This document shows positions 23,401-32,483 of a stretch of DNA of 64,000 nucleotides, piece after piece; within the stretch, counting starts at the first letter, position 1, and each line of letters starts with the position of its first letter. The translations under genes were made by a program, and so were the position numbers. The DNA lies in assembly GCA_000818945.1 (NCBI GenBank), contig KN805462.1:1-64000 (forward strand), given 5' to 3'. The notes under the pieces are model-generated. The model searched no databases, was not told the origin of the DNA, and saw nothing but the letters and a program-made list of their open reading frames with translations. The DNA comes from Schizochytrium sp. CCTCC M209059. Lineage: Eukaryota > Sar > Bigyra > Thraustochytrida > Thraustochytriidae.

Positions 23401-26400
23401 AATGGCGAAATGATCATGATGACGCCCACGATGAGCATGATCTTCGAGCCTATGGATCTCGAAGTCGCGTCTCCAGCCACTGTGTCACGCGTCGGCGTCA
23501 TTTACATGGAGCCATTTCGCGTTGGCTGGCAGCCTGTTCTTAAATCTTGGCTCATGAAATATGGTACACTCAACCTGCCTCCCGTTTTTCGCATTGGCAT
23601 TGATGACCAGGAGGGCGCCGGCGACAATGCTGAAGAGGAGGGAAAGAATGGCGGCGACGGCAAGAAGAAGCCTGCCAAGGGCAAGAAGGACGCCGTCGAA
23701 GAGGAAGACCCGGACGCTCCAGGATTCGTCCTCGATGAGGAACAAACTCGACTGCTCATGACCCTGTGCGACTGGCTCATCGACCCGGCCATCTCCTTTT
23801 TGCGTAAAGATTGTCGCAGCTTCGTACCTACCCTGGACCAGACATTGGTTGTGTCTTTTCTCCGCCTCATGGAAGCCATGCTCCTCGAGGCTACCGCAGC
23901 AAAGGTGAGCATCGATCAGGGCATGATTGAGAATACCTTTTTGTTTTGTCTCGTGTGGGCTGTTGGTGGCATCGTCGATGCAGAGAGCCGTACCTTGCTC
24001 AGCGACTTTTTGCGGCGCTTCATGAAGGACGCCACCGTGGTTGATGTGCCTGAGATGAAGGCCGTAAATACGCTCCTCATGCTGCGCGGCTGGAAATGCC
24101 CCTTTGAATCTGGCTCGTACGAATTTCTGTCGCCCATGCCCGACGAAGGGCTTTTGTTCGACTATTGCTTCATCGGCGGCGGTGCCAAAACCATCGGTAG
24201 CCCGGAGGTGAAAAAGTCTGCAAAAACATGGATGTCCTGGACGGATACTTTTGTGTTGCCCCAACTTGACAAGGACGCGGAGTTTAGCTCTTTGGTGATC
24301 CCAACCAAGGTCACCGCACAAATGGAGCGCATCGTCGTCCTCAACCTGCTCAATAGCTTTCCTGTACTGGTGGTGGGGCCCACTGGAACGGGCAAGTCAA
24401 TGTTCATTGGCCAAATCCTCAGTCAGAGTGTCGACCAGGAAGTCTACAAGACGGTCCCGGTTGCCTTTACGGCCAAAACAAGCGCGAATCAGACACAGGA
24501 AATTGTTGACGGCAAAATTGACAAGCGGAGGCGCGGTATTTATGGCCCGCCTATGGGCAACAAATGCGTTGTCTTTGTTGATGACTTGAATATGCCCGAG
24601 GTCGAGGAGTATGGCGCTCAACCCCCGATTGAGATTCTCCGCCAGCTCGTGGACAATGGCGGGTGGTTTGATCTTGCTGAAAAGGACTTTCATCAGATCG
24701 TCGATACCCAGCTCATCAGTGCCATGTGTCCTCCCGGCGGCAGTCGCAACCACATCACACCACGAATGCTGCGTCATTTCAGCATTTTGTGCGTGTCCAG
24801 CTTTGACGGCGACACGATGAAACTTATTTTCAACACGATTCTTTCGTGGCACATGGGCGCACAGGACATGCCTGCAGACGTGGCTGGACTTTCAACGCGG
24901 CTCGTCGATGCGACCCTTCAAGTCTACACGCAAGCGATTGAAAACTTGCTACCCACCCCGCTCAAGTCGCACTACACCTTTAATTTGCGTGACTTTAGTC
25001 GCATTGTACAAGGCGTCATGCTTGTGAGCCGCTCGGATGACTTTAATGCCGCAGGGCTTCGGCGACTCTGGATTCACGAAACATGTCGCGTCATGATGGA
25101 TCGTCTCATTGACGTCGACGATCAGGAATGGTTTGTGAGTGCCCTGGATGAGGCTCTTGCAGGTCATCTTGATGAGCCAGGAGGCGTCGCGGCGGCGACC
25201 CGCCACTTGCGTGCCGATGCCGATGCTGATGCCGATGCCGATGCGACGAGCGGTGCAGAGGGCGGCGAAGGTGAGACCGTCCTTGATTCACTGCGCAACC
25301 TCTTTTTCGGAAGCTACGCCAACCCAGACAATCCCAAACGCCCTTATGTCGAAGTGAACGATGTTCCAGGGCTTGTTCCGCTCATGCAAGACTACCTCGA
25401 GATGTATAACGCAGAGAGCAAGACGCCCATGGATTTGGTGATGTTCGTCTTTGCTATCGAGCACATTTCTCGTATCGCGCGTGTCCTTGGTATGCCGCGT
25501 GGCAACTTGCTTCTCGTTGGCGTCGGTGGTAGTGGACGTCAGTCGCTCACCCGTCTGGCGGCCTTTGTGGCCGACTATTCTCTGATTCAGGTCGAGCTCG
25601 CCAAGAATTACACCGAGGTGGAGTGGCGTGAGGATCTTCAAGAGGTCCTCAAGGGCGCTGGTACCGGCAGCAAGCCAATGGTGTTTCTCTTTTGTGACAC
25701 TCAGATCAAGTACGAGAGCTTTACCGAGGATATCAATTGCATGCTGAACACTGGTGAGGTGCCGAATCTGTTTCCGCTCGACGTGCGAATGGAAATTTTG
25801 GACCGCATGCAAAAGATTGTCAAGGAGCTTGGCATCAAGGACGCGTCGCTCAACGAGTTGTGGCGCATGTTCATCGACCGCGTGCGATCCCGCCTGCACG
25901 TGGTTCTGGCGTTCAGTCCTATCGGTAGCGCGTTTCGCGATCGCCTGCGCAAGTTCCCGAGTCTGGTGAACTGCTGCACGATTGACTGGTTCTTTGCCTG
26001 GCCCAAGGACGCTCTCGTTGCTGTGGCACGTACCTTTTTGGGTAGCGTCGAATTGGACGCCGATGTGCGCGAAGAGATTGTGGACACGTGCCAGTACATG
26101 CATCTATCCATTTCGGACTTGAGCGAGCGCATGCGAAACGAGCTCCGACGCATCAATTACGTGACCCCAACGTCTTATTTGGAGCTCATCCGCAGCTTCA
26201 AGGGCTCGTTGGCATCGTGCCGTGACCACGTCAATAGTCAACGTCGTCGGTACGAGATTGGTCTCGAAAAGCTCGCTTTTGCTGCTGAGCAGGTCGGAAC
26301 CATGCAGCAGGAACTGACAGATTTGATTCCCGTTCTTGAAAAGTCCAAAAAGGAGACGAATGAACTCATGGCAGTGATTGAGCAGAAACTTCCTGGCGTA

Positions 26401-29400
26401 GAAGCCATGAAAAAGACTGTGAGTGAAGAGGCCGCCATTGTCCAGGTTCAGGCCGATGAGTGTTCCGCAATGAAGCAGGAATGCGAGAATGACCTCGCCG
26501 AAGCCGTTCCGCTGCTCGAGGACGCCATGAAGGCTCTCGATACGCTCAAGCCCGGAGATATTACCGAGGTGAAGGCGATGAAGACGCCGCCCGCAGGTGT
26601 GGTGCTCGTCATGAGCGCGGTGTGCCAGATGATGGGTGTCAAGTCAGAGCGCATCAAGGACCCGAATGATCCGACCAAAAAGATTGAGGATTATTGGGGT
26701 CCCTCAAAGAAGCATCTCTTGGGTGATCCCAAGTTTTTGCAGAGACTCAAGGATTACGATAAGGACAACATCAGCGAAAAGGTCATTGCGATCCTACGTG
26801 CCAAGTACGTCAACAACCCCGACTTTGAACCCTCCAAGATCAAGCAAGCTTCGGTGGCCGCTTTTGGTCTCTGCAAGTGGGTTCGCGCTATGGAATCGTA
26901 CGACAAAGTCGCCAAGGTCGTGGCGCCGAAGAAGGCAAAGCTCAAGGAAACCGAGGCCACGCTTTCGGAAACGATGGACAAGCTGAACCAGAAGAAGGCT
27001 GAGTTGCAGACTGTGGTGGATGATCTCGCTGCTCTCGAGACTAATCTCGAGGAAGCCAAACAGAAGAAGGACAAGCTTGAGTCTGACGTGGACCTTTGCG
27101 AGAAAAAGCTTGTCCGTGCCAAGCAGCTCATTGACGGTCTTGGCGGCGAGAAAGTCCGCTGGACGCAGAATGTTGCGGACCTCAAGGATGAATACGTGCT
27201 TCTCACGGGTAATGTACTCATCTCCGCCGGCGTTATCGCCTACCTGGGCGCATTCACGGCCGAGTATCGCGATGACGTTGTCGAGCGCTGGACCACGCTG
27301 TGCCGCGAAAAGAAGATTCCCAGCAAGGACGACCCGTCCCTGTTCCAGACACTCGGAGACCCTGTTACGGTGCGATCTTGGAATGTAAACGGCCTGCCTA
27401 CAGATGCATTCAGCGTCGATAACGCCATCGTCCTGTTCAATTCGCGACGCTGGCCTTTAATGATCGATCCTCAGGGTCAGGCAAACAAGTGGATTCGCAA
27501 CCTCGAGGGGGAGAACGGTCTCAAGGTTATCAAACTGAGCGACCCGAACTACATGCGTACCGTAGAGAATGCTGTGCAATTTGGCAGTCCAGTTCTTCTT
27601 GAGAATATTTACGAGGAAATCGACCCTTCGTTCGAGCCTTTGCTGCAAAAAGCGACCTTTAAGCAAGGCGGTGTGCAGTGTATTCGCCTCGGAGACAGTG
27701 TTGTCGAGTATTCGGACAGCTTTCGCTTCTACATTACGACCAAGTTGCGCAATCCTCACTATTTGCCCGAGGTTGCGGTGAAGGTGACCCTGCTGAACTT
27801 TATGATTACTCCTGCAGGCCTGCAGGACCAAATGCTTGCCAAGGTGGTGAAAGCAGAGCAGCCTGAGCTTGCTGCAGAGAAGGAGCGCCTGATCGTAGAT
27901 GGAGCCAACAATGCAGCCAAGCTCAAACAGTGCGAAGACGAGATTCTTCAGATTCTTTCGTCATCCTCGGGTAATATCCTCGAGGATGAAAGCGCCATTG
28001 AAACGCTCAAGTCGAGTAAAGTGCTGGCAGATGATATCAAAGAGAAGCAAGCCGTGGCAGTGGTCACCGAAAAGAAGATTGACGAAGTGCGCGCGGGTTA
28101 CGTTCCAGTGGCATACCACGCCCAAATCCTCTACTTTTGCATTGCAGATTTGGCCAATATTGAGCCCACCTATCAGTATTCGCTCGAATGGTTTGGAAAT
28201 CTTTTTCTCAAGGCGATCGACGACTCGGAGCCTTGCGATGACCTCGAGAAACGCCTCGATATTCTCAATGAGTTCTTTACGTACACACTGTACTGCAACG
28301 TATGCCGGAGTCTGCTTGAAAAGGACAAGCTCCTCTTTAGCTTTCTTTTATGTGTGCGAATCCTCTTTGGTCGCAACGAGATCAACGGGCAAGAGTGGCT
28401 CTTTCTCCTCACCGGTGGCGTGGCTACGGACAACCCTTACCCGAACCCGTGCCCAGAGTGGCTCGGTGAGAAGGGCTGGGGTGAAATTTGCCGGCTTGCC
28501 GATCTGCCAGCCTTTTCTGGTCTCCGCGAATCAATGGCAGCCTTCAAGTCCGGTTTCCAGGCCATTTACGATGCCGCCGACGCGCACCAAATGCCATTGC
28601 CGGACACGTGGGAGGACAAAATGTCTTCCTTTCAGAAAATGCTTGTGCTGCGGTGCCTGCGTCCAGACAAGGTGAGTCTGGCCGTGCAGGACTTTGTGAT
28701 TGAGAAGATGGGCGATCGTTTTGTCAAGCCCCCGAGCTTCAATCTCGGTGCCTGCTACAGCGATGCATCATACTTGACGCCATTAGTCTTTGTGCTTTCT
28801 GCCGGTTCTGATCCAATGTCGGCGATCATCAAGCTGAGCGAAGAGATTCACGCCCGTGTCGAATCGATCTCGCTCGGCCAAGGACAGGGCATCAAGGCAG
28901 AGGCAATGATTGAGAAGGCGCAGGGTGCGGAGAACGAGAAGATTTGGGTCGTTTTGCAAAACTGTCATCTGGCCGTCTCGTGGATGCCTGCGCTGGAGCG
29001 TATTGTCGAGCTTACTTCGGAGGCCACGTGCAATCGCCAATACCGCCTCTGGTGTACGACGTATCCAACGGATGACTTTCCGGTTTCCATTTTGCAGAAC
29101 AGTGTGAAAATGACGCTTGAGCCTCCTCGCGGCTTGCGCGCGAACATTTTGAGTAGCTATCTGCAGGATCCCATTGCAGAGCCCGGGTTCATGGACATGG
29201 TTGTATCCCGGCCTGTGGAGTGGCGAAAGTTGCTCTTCAGTCTTTCCTTCTTCCACGCCATTGTTCAAGAGCGTGTCAAGTTCGGGCCTTCCGGATACAA
29301 CGTTCCGTACGAATTCAGTGAGAGCGACCGCATCATTTCAACGCGACAGCTTGCCGAGTTCCTCGATCTCTACGATCAGCTTCCATTTGCAGCACTGCGG

Positions 29401-30684
29401 TACACGTGTGGCCAATGTAACTACGGCGGTCGCGTCACAGACGACAAGGACCGTCGTTGCTTGATGAGCATCCTGAATTTGTTTTACAATGATGGCGTGT
29501 TGGAAGACGGCTACCAGTTCTCTCCCAGCGGAGCGTATGTGATGCCGGAGGACACAGATCATCAGGGATATCTCTCTTACATCGAAAAACTGCCTCTCGC
29601 CGACAAACCCGATGTCTTTGGCCTGCACGAAAATGCAGCGATTACCAAGGGTATTGGCGAAACAAACCTTCTTTTCAACAGCCTGCTGCTTTGTCAAAAG
29701 GCGGAGCAAGCCGGCGGCGAAGAAGAAGAAGAAGCAGGAGACGATGAAGAGAAGGATAAGGCGGAGGAAGAAAAGAAGGAAGACGAGGACGCCACTCCCG
29801 CAGCAAGCGGGCCAATGAGTGACGAAGATACCATTTTCTCGATTGCCGACAGTATTCTCGAAAAGATGCCCGCGACGTACAACATGGAGCTTGCGGAACT
29901 CAAGTATCCCGTACGCTGGGAGCAATCGATGAATACAGTCCTTTGCCAAGAGCTTTCCCGCTTCAATAACCTCATCAACTGCGTTGTCAACAGCCTGAAA
30001 GAGGTAAAGAAGGCCGTCCGCGGCCTTGTGGTGATGAGTGAGGAACTCGAAAAGGTTGCACAGGCTTTGCTCTTTGGTCTCGTGCCCAAAAAATGGCTCG
30101 CAAGCAGCTACCCATCTCTCAAGCCGCTTGCAGGATACGTCTCGGACTTGCTTGGGCGCCTTGACTTTTTCCAAAAGTGGCTCGACGATGAGAATGGTCT
30201 CCCGCCACCCACGTTTTGGATTAGCGGCTTCTACTTTACGCAGGCATTTTTAACGGGCTCTCTACAGAACTTTGCCCGTAAATATGGCCTCGAAATCGAC
30301 ACGATTGACTTTGAGTTCATTATGCTCAGCCAAGATCCGCACGAAGTGACGGAACCGCCCGAGGATGGAGTGATCGTCTATGGTCTCTTTATCGATGGCG
30401 CAAGGTTTTGCAAGGAGCGCATGATCCTTACGGAGTCCTTACCCAAGGTGCTCATTTCTCCCGCACCGATGATGCTTTTCCAACCTTGCAAGAAGGATGA
30501 CATGAAGAAGAGCCACGTCTATGAGGCACCTTGCTACCGTACAAGTGAGCGTCGAGGTATCTTGTCAACCACCGGTCATTCGACAAACTTTATCATGCTC
30601 ATCTCGGTTCCCATTGACGAAACGAAGACGCAAGACACCTTTATCCGTGGTGGAGTGGCCCTTTTGGCATCCACGGATGACTAA
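17470..30684 (+). CDS. Axonemal dynein heavy chain, inner-arm DNAH3/7/12-like
   Basis: One uninterrupted frame of 4404 residues, the usual dynein heavy chain size. The N-terminal tail (1-about 1500) leads into six AAA modules. P-loops are AAA1 GPAGTGKTE (about 1583) with Walker B ACFDEFNRI, AAA2 GLPFAGKTT (about 1862), AAA3 GPTGTGKS (about 2302), and AAA4 with the usual degenerate GVGGSGRQS (about 2683). The stalk coiled coils and microtubule-binding domain are at about 2930-3240. The C-terminus carries LSTTGHSTNF, typical of single-headed inner-arm chains. It drives ciliary/flagellar bending by minus-end sliding (family knowledge). Low-complexity insertions are unusual: an acidic block at about 498-530, poly-Ala at about 1056-1075, a Lys/Glu block at about 2056-2084, (Asp-Ala)n at about 2582-2593, and an acidic block at about 4078-4115. 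The DNAH3/7/12 subgroup assignment is moderate. Confidence 0.95.
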   Translation: MPSKPATGIRNDNADVEEGKHAGGANVKLSFQYPAVSQEQTARASSAGGKTSKKNGGLSKLQRKFAKQSANREERDEGLRGSSIAMPNLLPDLAFAKEDDFASAMNSRKRSPRVQVDADALITQSARSPRAEKASMAEPLPFTESVKQLPDLKTSEEAIAFFARHREEDGASLALVANQEKTFAPLKFVTLNRAPTKIKQNPYDLVVVEPAHINPEEYYIMTATSVMQFGNGSSANDKHKRAGAPDANAVAQVTLPGRLGRAIPTDIMTMPQWIHESTCFRVISNLSTFKYQHERKAMSRWRAAVRYIKFCRIKRRVEHQLLMVRPHFAEALRSAMRELHHFMENSPFELDARRASLLPNFAQKQTDQLEGRILHGLQHAGSSIGQGVVRATQALRKDLRQHKERLLRNKNIINVATKSMAEARLEKETTIRAIRTLEYDLLRLPDFCRMINYVILGRMLHYIIDAYAQLVDFVATSSTGVFKVNVELRSEEVEVKRPEGEDDGEDEENEEEEEEDEDEDDADEDIDADGNGERKIKRKKVKTTRVVFHAIDPTETEMFGAFTDFCTKLLATVDSFPLLMIPDRAASVEEMQPYDPEYARGTAENRLSEMTSLTATCADFDSLTDTFGQLYAVITQAYAEGNVFGTSVKDRFQEIYLGLTSFDAEAYVASRPDYLTLKRDLHMYQDWGKDIANMKLETKCGSLVIIETRSFKEALLAYLALPMDTCKAYLETLGHDQVIDLIAKYRKACAELEVDPNASLTSHAEYVEHYNVHVGAQKFHDRSFELVQDIYVLMKTFQVKHSIEDAARLEELAEEKTRFEESLARGRNHIAAHNNAYVDKLKAGITSMEEFCDQMTLQLTREPFNDPEQSPEEMVDILGKLKGKWDVQLEKAKQYAHQMELLVGGKKKPEDKPTTTYNFEVGAVENCRMLLERRQSIWGCLARWNADHDRWWNTDMTILLNPERNEDGLDGPQLERVVDEYFQEAVSYNRKYKGDEVVEILLAAIRVTRSKADFVALFGHPSLRERHYRQMYTEVFRIPFVDEKGIVHDPVIPEDEAAAAAAAAAAQAAAEAQNAGGPQTEGGDLVAEKSKGTDADAEPEDPDPTLVTIAGMAEHGLFEEKNTEPLEEICGAAAKEYSLMKAMDKMEEDWEPLAFAVLEYKDTGTSIFRSMDEIEQTLDDQLVRTQAMRASRYIKTMEERCIAWEQRLKDLEAIISNRLAMQGTWLYLEPIFSSADICKQMPSEAKMFKKVDRLWRDSMEKTMEDLNVMAVFQQEGLLPKLKRANEMLDEIQKGLADYLNAKRVFFPRFFFLSNEELLEILSETKDPKRVQPHLIKCFEGISSLEFTNTMDIRAMISSEGEVVPFTYDEVKEKIINPNEAGGCVEIWLDQIQNIMRKTVAHVFDEAIVDYRDKDRIQWLQLWPGQVVLGVTQTYWTQECTAAISEGPAAVKAYADKLTGYINDIIQLVRGKIDKLVRKTVSPLVVLDVHARDVTEELARLGTSDPNDFDWLCQLRYYWYEGRASALSGDPGSVSCRMINAERLYGYEYLGNSMRLVITPLTDRCYRTLMGAVHLDYGGAPAGPAGTGKTETTKDLGKAIAIQCVVYNCSDSLDYKAMGKFFKGLAGTGAWACFDEFNRINLEVLSVVAQQILTISRAKVAKVDTFEFEGVMIKLRVTCNVFITMNPGYAGRQELPDNLKALFRDVAMMVPDYAMIGQIILYSMGYLEGFKLAKKIVMTYKLCSEQLSNQSHYDYGMRAVMAVLRAAGNLKQQQPEEDENILCLRSIIDVNLPKFLAPDVPLFNGIVSDLFPGIKLPDVDYSIMDSAIREVCREWRLDPTEYFLTKVHEVYEMMIVRHGFMVVGLPFAGKTTSLKMLQRVLTLLKERFPEDPRWTKVHTAIMNPKSITMGQLYGEFDPVSHEWTDGVLAIAYRNFSTNPPKIGAVEDRKWVWFDGPVDAIWIENMNTVLDDNKKLCLMNGEMIMMTPTMSMIFEPMDLEVASPATVSRVGVIYMEPFRVGWQPVLKSWLMKYGTLNLPPVFRIGIDDQEGAGDNAEEEGKNGGDGKKKPAKGKKDAVEEEDPDAPGFVLDEEQTRLLMTLCDWLIDPAISFLRKDCRSFVPTLDQTLVVSFLRLMEAMLLEATAAKVSIDQGMIENTFLFCLVWAVGGIVDAESRTLLSDFLRRFMKDATVVDVPEMKAVNTLLMLRGWKCPFESGSYEFLSPMPDEGLLFDYCFIGGGAKTIGSPEVKKSAKTWMSWTDTFVLPQLDKDAEFSSLVIPTKVTAQMERIVVLNLLNSFPVLVVGPTGTGKSMFIGQILSQSVDQEVYKTVPVAFTAKTSANQTQEIVDGKIDKRRRGIYGPPMGNKCVVFVDDLNMPEVEEYGAQPPIEILRQLVDNGGWFDLAEKDFHQIVDTQLISAMCPPGGSRNHITPRMLRHFSILCVSSFDGDTMKLIFNTILSWHMGAQDMPADVAGLSTRLVDATLQVYTQAIENLLPTPLKSHYTFNLRDFSRIVQGVMLVSRSDDFNAAGLRRLWIHETCRVMMDRLIDVDDQEWFVSALDEALAGHLDEPGGVAAATRHLRADADADADADATSGAEGGEGETVLDSLRNLFFGSYANPDNPKRPYVEVNDVPGLVPLMQDYLEMYNAESKTPMDLVMFVFAIEHISRIARVLGMPRGNLLLVGVGGSGRQSLTRLAAFVADYSLIQVELAKNYTEVEWREDLQEVLKGAGTGSKPMVFLFCDTQIKYESFTEDINCMLNTGEVPNLFPLDVRMEILDRMQKIVKELGIKDASLNELWRMFIDRVRSRLHVVLAFSPIGSAFRDRLRKFPSLVNCCTIDWFFAWPKDALVAVARTFLGSVELDADVREEIVDTCQYMHLSISDLSERMRNELRRINYVTPTSYLELIRSFKGSLASCRDHVNSQRRRYEIGLEKLAFAAEQVGTMQQELTDLIPVLEKSKKETNELMAVIEQKLPGVEAMKKTVSEEAAIVQVQADECSAMKQECENDLAEAVPLLEDAMKALDTLKPGDITEVKAMKTPPAGVVLVMSAVCQMMGVKSERIKDPNDPTKKIEDYWGPSKKHLLGDPKFLQRLKDYDKDNISEKVIAILRAKYVNNPDFEPSKIKQASVAAFGLCKWVRAMESYDKVAKVVAPKKAKLKETEATLSETMDKLNQKKAELQTVVDDLAALETNLEEAKQKKDKLESDVDLCEKKLVRAKQLIDGLGGEKVRWTQNVADLKDEYVLLTGNVLISAGVIAYLGAFTAEYRDDVVERWTTLCREKKIPSKDDPSLFQTLGDPVTVRSWNVNGLPTDAFSVDNAIVLFNSRRWPLMIDPQGQANKWIRNLEGENGLKVIKLSDPNYMRTVENAVQFGSPVLLENIYEEIDPSFEPLLQKATFKQGGVQCIRLGDSVVEYSDSFRFYITTKLRNPHYLPEVAVKVTLLNFMITPAGLQDQMLAKVVKAEQPELAAEKERLIVDGANNAAKLKQCEDEILQILSSSSGNILEDESAIETLKSSKVLADDIKEKQAVAVVTEKKIDEVRAGYVPVAYHAQILYFCIADLANIEPTYQYSLEWFGNLFLKAIDDSEPCDDLEKRLDILNEFFTYTLYCNVCRSLLEKDKLLFSFLLCVRILFGRNEINGQEWLFLLTGGVATDNPYPNPCPEWLGEKGWGEICRLADLPAFSGLRESMAAFKSGFQAIYDAADAHQMPLPDTWEDKMSSFQKMLVLRCLRPDKVSLAVQDFVIEKMGDRFVKPPSFNLGACYSDASYLTPLVFVLSAGSDPMSAIIKLSEEIHARVESISLGQGQGIKAEAMIEKAQGAENEKIWVVLQNCHLAVSWMPALERIVELTSEATCNRQYRLWCTTYPTDDFPVSILQNSVKMTLEPPRGLRANILSSYLQDPIAEPGFMDMVVSRPVEWRKLLFSLSFFHAIVQERVKFGPSGYNVPYEFSESDRIISTRQLAEFLDLYDQLPFAALRYTCGQCNYGGRVTDDKDRRCLMSILNLFYNDGVLEDGYQFSPSGAYVMPEDTDHQGYLSYIEKLPLADKPDVFGLHENAAITKGIGETNLLFNSLLLCQKAEQAGGEEEEEAGDDEEKDKAEEEKKEDEDATPAASGPMSDEDTIFSIADSILEKMPATYNMELAELKYPVRWEQSMNTVLCQELSRFNNLINCVVNSLKEVKKAVRGLVVMSEELEKVAQALLFGLVPKKWLASSYPSLKPLAGYVSDLLGRLDFFQKWLDDENGLPPPTFWISGFYFTQAFLTGSLQNFARKYGLEIDTIDFEFIMLSQDPHEVTEPPEDGVIVYGLFIDGARFCKERMILTESLPKVLISPAPMMLFQPCKKDDMKKSHVYEAPCYRTSERRGILSTTGHSTNFIMLISVPIDETKTQDTFIRGGVALLASTDD

Positions 30685-30919
30685 AGTCAGAGCACCGATA
30701 GAAGTTACCCCATTAAATTGCTTCCCCTACATACACACAAAAGATAGATACAATTTTCGTGCTTTTACCCTCGCCTTAAAGCCCTGACGAACTCGAATTC
30801 GACGGACCAGATCGATGGAATAGAATAGACTTGACATTACGGCTGGAAGGAGGTTCCCTACGTCGCGTCGAGTCGAGAGTCCATTCAAGCCAGAAAATTA
30901 GAAAAGAAAGAGCGCGCGC
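30685..30919. other. Short convergent intergenic region
   Basis: 235 nt between the stop codons of the dynein and CSN5 genes. It must carry both 3' UTRs; nothing else is seen. Confidence 0.6.
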
Positions 30920-32483
30920 TTAGGGGGGTGGAGCGGTTGCTGGCGCAGCCGCCGCCGTCGCGCCTGGTCCGCTCAATGTTTGCGCTGATGTAGATGAAGA
31001 TGAACGCGTGGTCCCTGGCACGGCTGCGAAAAGAAGGTGTTTCGATATTTGACTAAGCTGCGTTTGAATCTGTTCCATCGAGAGATCGCTTGCGGCCTGA
31101 ATGGTTTTGTCAATTTGCGATTGGTTCGAATTGCCAGCAGACCCGCTACCCGCGGCAGCAGCAGCGGCCGAGACTTGCAGGTCAACATCGGGGTTCTCGC
31201 GACCACCCTCGGCGCGCTCTGAGGATGCACCTTGGGTTGCCCCCGTCCCCATGCCAAGGTCGAGATCAACGAGTGAGGGGGAGGTGCCGACGAGAGAGGC
31301 GTTGCCGCCGAGACTCCTTGAGACGAGACCAAGGTCGCCGAGGTGATTACCGCGGCCAGCCTTGAGCATCGGTAGAGCCTTGTCGAGCTTTGTTTGAACA
31401 CCGTTCACGCGCTCTGCAAAGCGATCACGGTACTCCTTTTCGATGGTGGGTGTCGACGAAATGGCACTCATCCAGAGAAAGTTCTTGGAGATGAGACCGA
31501 GAACGTTGGCGCTGAGAGAGCTCATGAAAAATTTGACCTCGAGAGCGTGATAACGATTCCACGCAGCACCCCATCTCTCGATTCTAGCCTTGTCGTCCGT
31601 GTCAGTCGTGCCGTCAGGCAGCTCGTTCGCAGGAGCAGTGTACTCGGGCGGGTAAGCACGAAAGGCGCCCATCTCGGGACGTCCCTTGGCGAGCGAGCGA
31701 AGGGGGTCGATAACAATGGCCAGCCACGGGTTCCCGTTACGATCTTCGGCGCGTTGCCAGCCTAGCTGCGTGGAAATATCTGTGGAGGACATAAAGCAAT
31801 GCGAATGAACTTCGACATCAAAGGGATGGCTGTGGTACCAGCCCATGAAGCGCTCCTGTCGCGTTTTCTCGAGGGACTCGCCAAGGCCGATCATGAAGTT
31901 AATGACCTCTTGGTCATCGGCGAGAACGCGCGTCTCGGCGCCCTCGATGGGGAGCGCAAAGCAGTCGCTCACCACGAGTGTTTCTGGACTTTCTGGGCAG
32001 AGGTGCCCGAGCATGAGACCCATCACTTCGACGGGCCTTCCACCGGCGTTCATGCCCTTTTCGACGCCTGAAACAGCATGAGCCATCATCTTCATTGCCG
32101 CACACGCGGAGACGCGAACATCTTTGAAATATCTCGCGCTGCGATCATTTGTTTCACGAGTACACGTTAGTTCTCGATCAAGCGAAGGCTGGCTGATTTC
32201 CGCGACGCCTGGCTTTGCGCGATGTGCAAGATGATTGATGACAGTCGTTCTCGCCGAGACGAGACAAGACAAGACGAGACGAGACGAGACGAGACGAGAC
32301 AAGACGTGGTGGGCCGCTCCGAACCCCAACTTACTCTTGCATCCAAGGTTTTTCGTCGCGCAGCTTCGCCACGGAGGCCTCGTCGTACCGCAAGAAGACA
32401 TCTGCTTCTCTTGCCGCGGCCACACCACCTGCGCCTCCGTTACCGCCCGCGCCTGCGCCAGCCCCGCTGCCAGCCCCCGCCAT
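30920..32483 (-). CDS. CSN5: COP9 signalosome subunit 5 (JAMM deneddylase), two exons
   Basis: Complement of join(30920-32132, 32335-32483), 453 residues. The 202-nt intron has donor GA|GTAAGT and acceptor GCGAG|A, phase 2. Splicing yields KPWMQEYFKDVRVSACAAMK, which matches the conserved CSN5 entry to the MPN domain. The MPN+ domain has VEVMGLMLG (active-site Glu), SFALP-like DCFALPIEGAETRV, YHSHP and SSTDISTQ, followed by AIVIDPLRSLAKGRPEMGAF. CSN5 removes NEDD8 from cullins in the signalosome. The JAMM loop is longer than the standard HSHPGYGCWLSGID: here 15 residues, not 10, separate the second His from the Asp, and an extra HSH lies inside. The C-terminus has an Ala/Ser-rich tail longer than in human CSN5. 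Confidence 0.93.
32254..32305. repeat. (GAGAC/AAGAC)n repeat inside CSN5 intron
   Basis: Pentanucleotide array of GAGAC with AAGAC variants, inside the single CSN5 intron. Confidence 0.9.
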
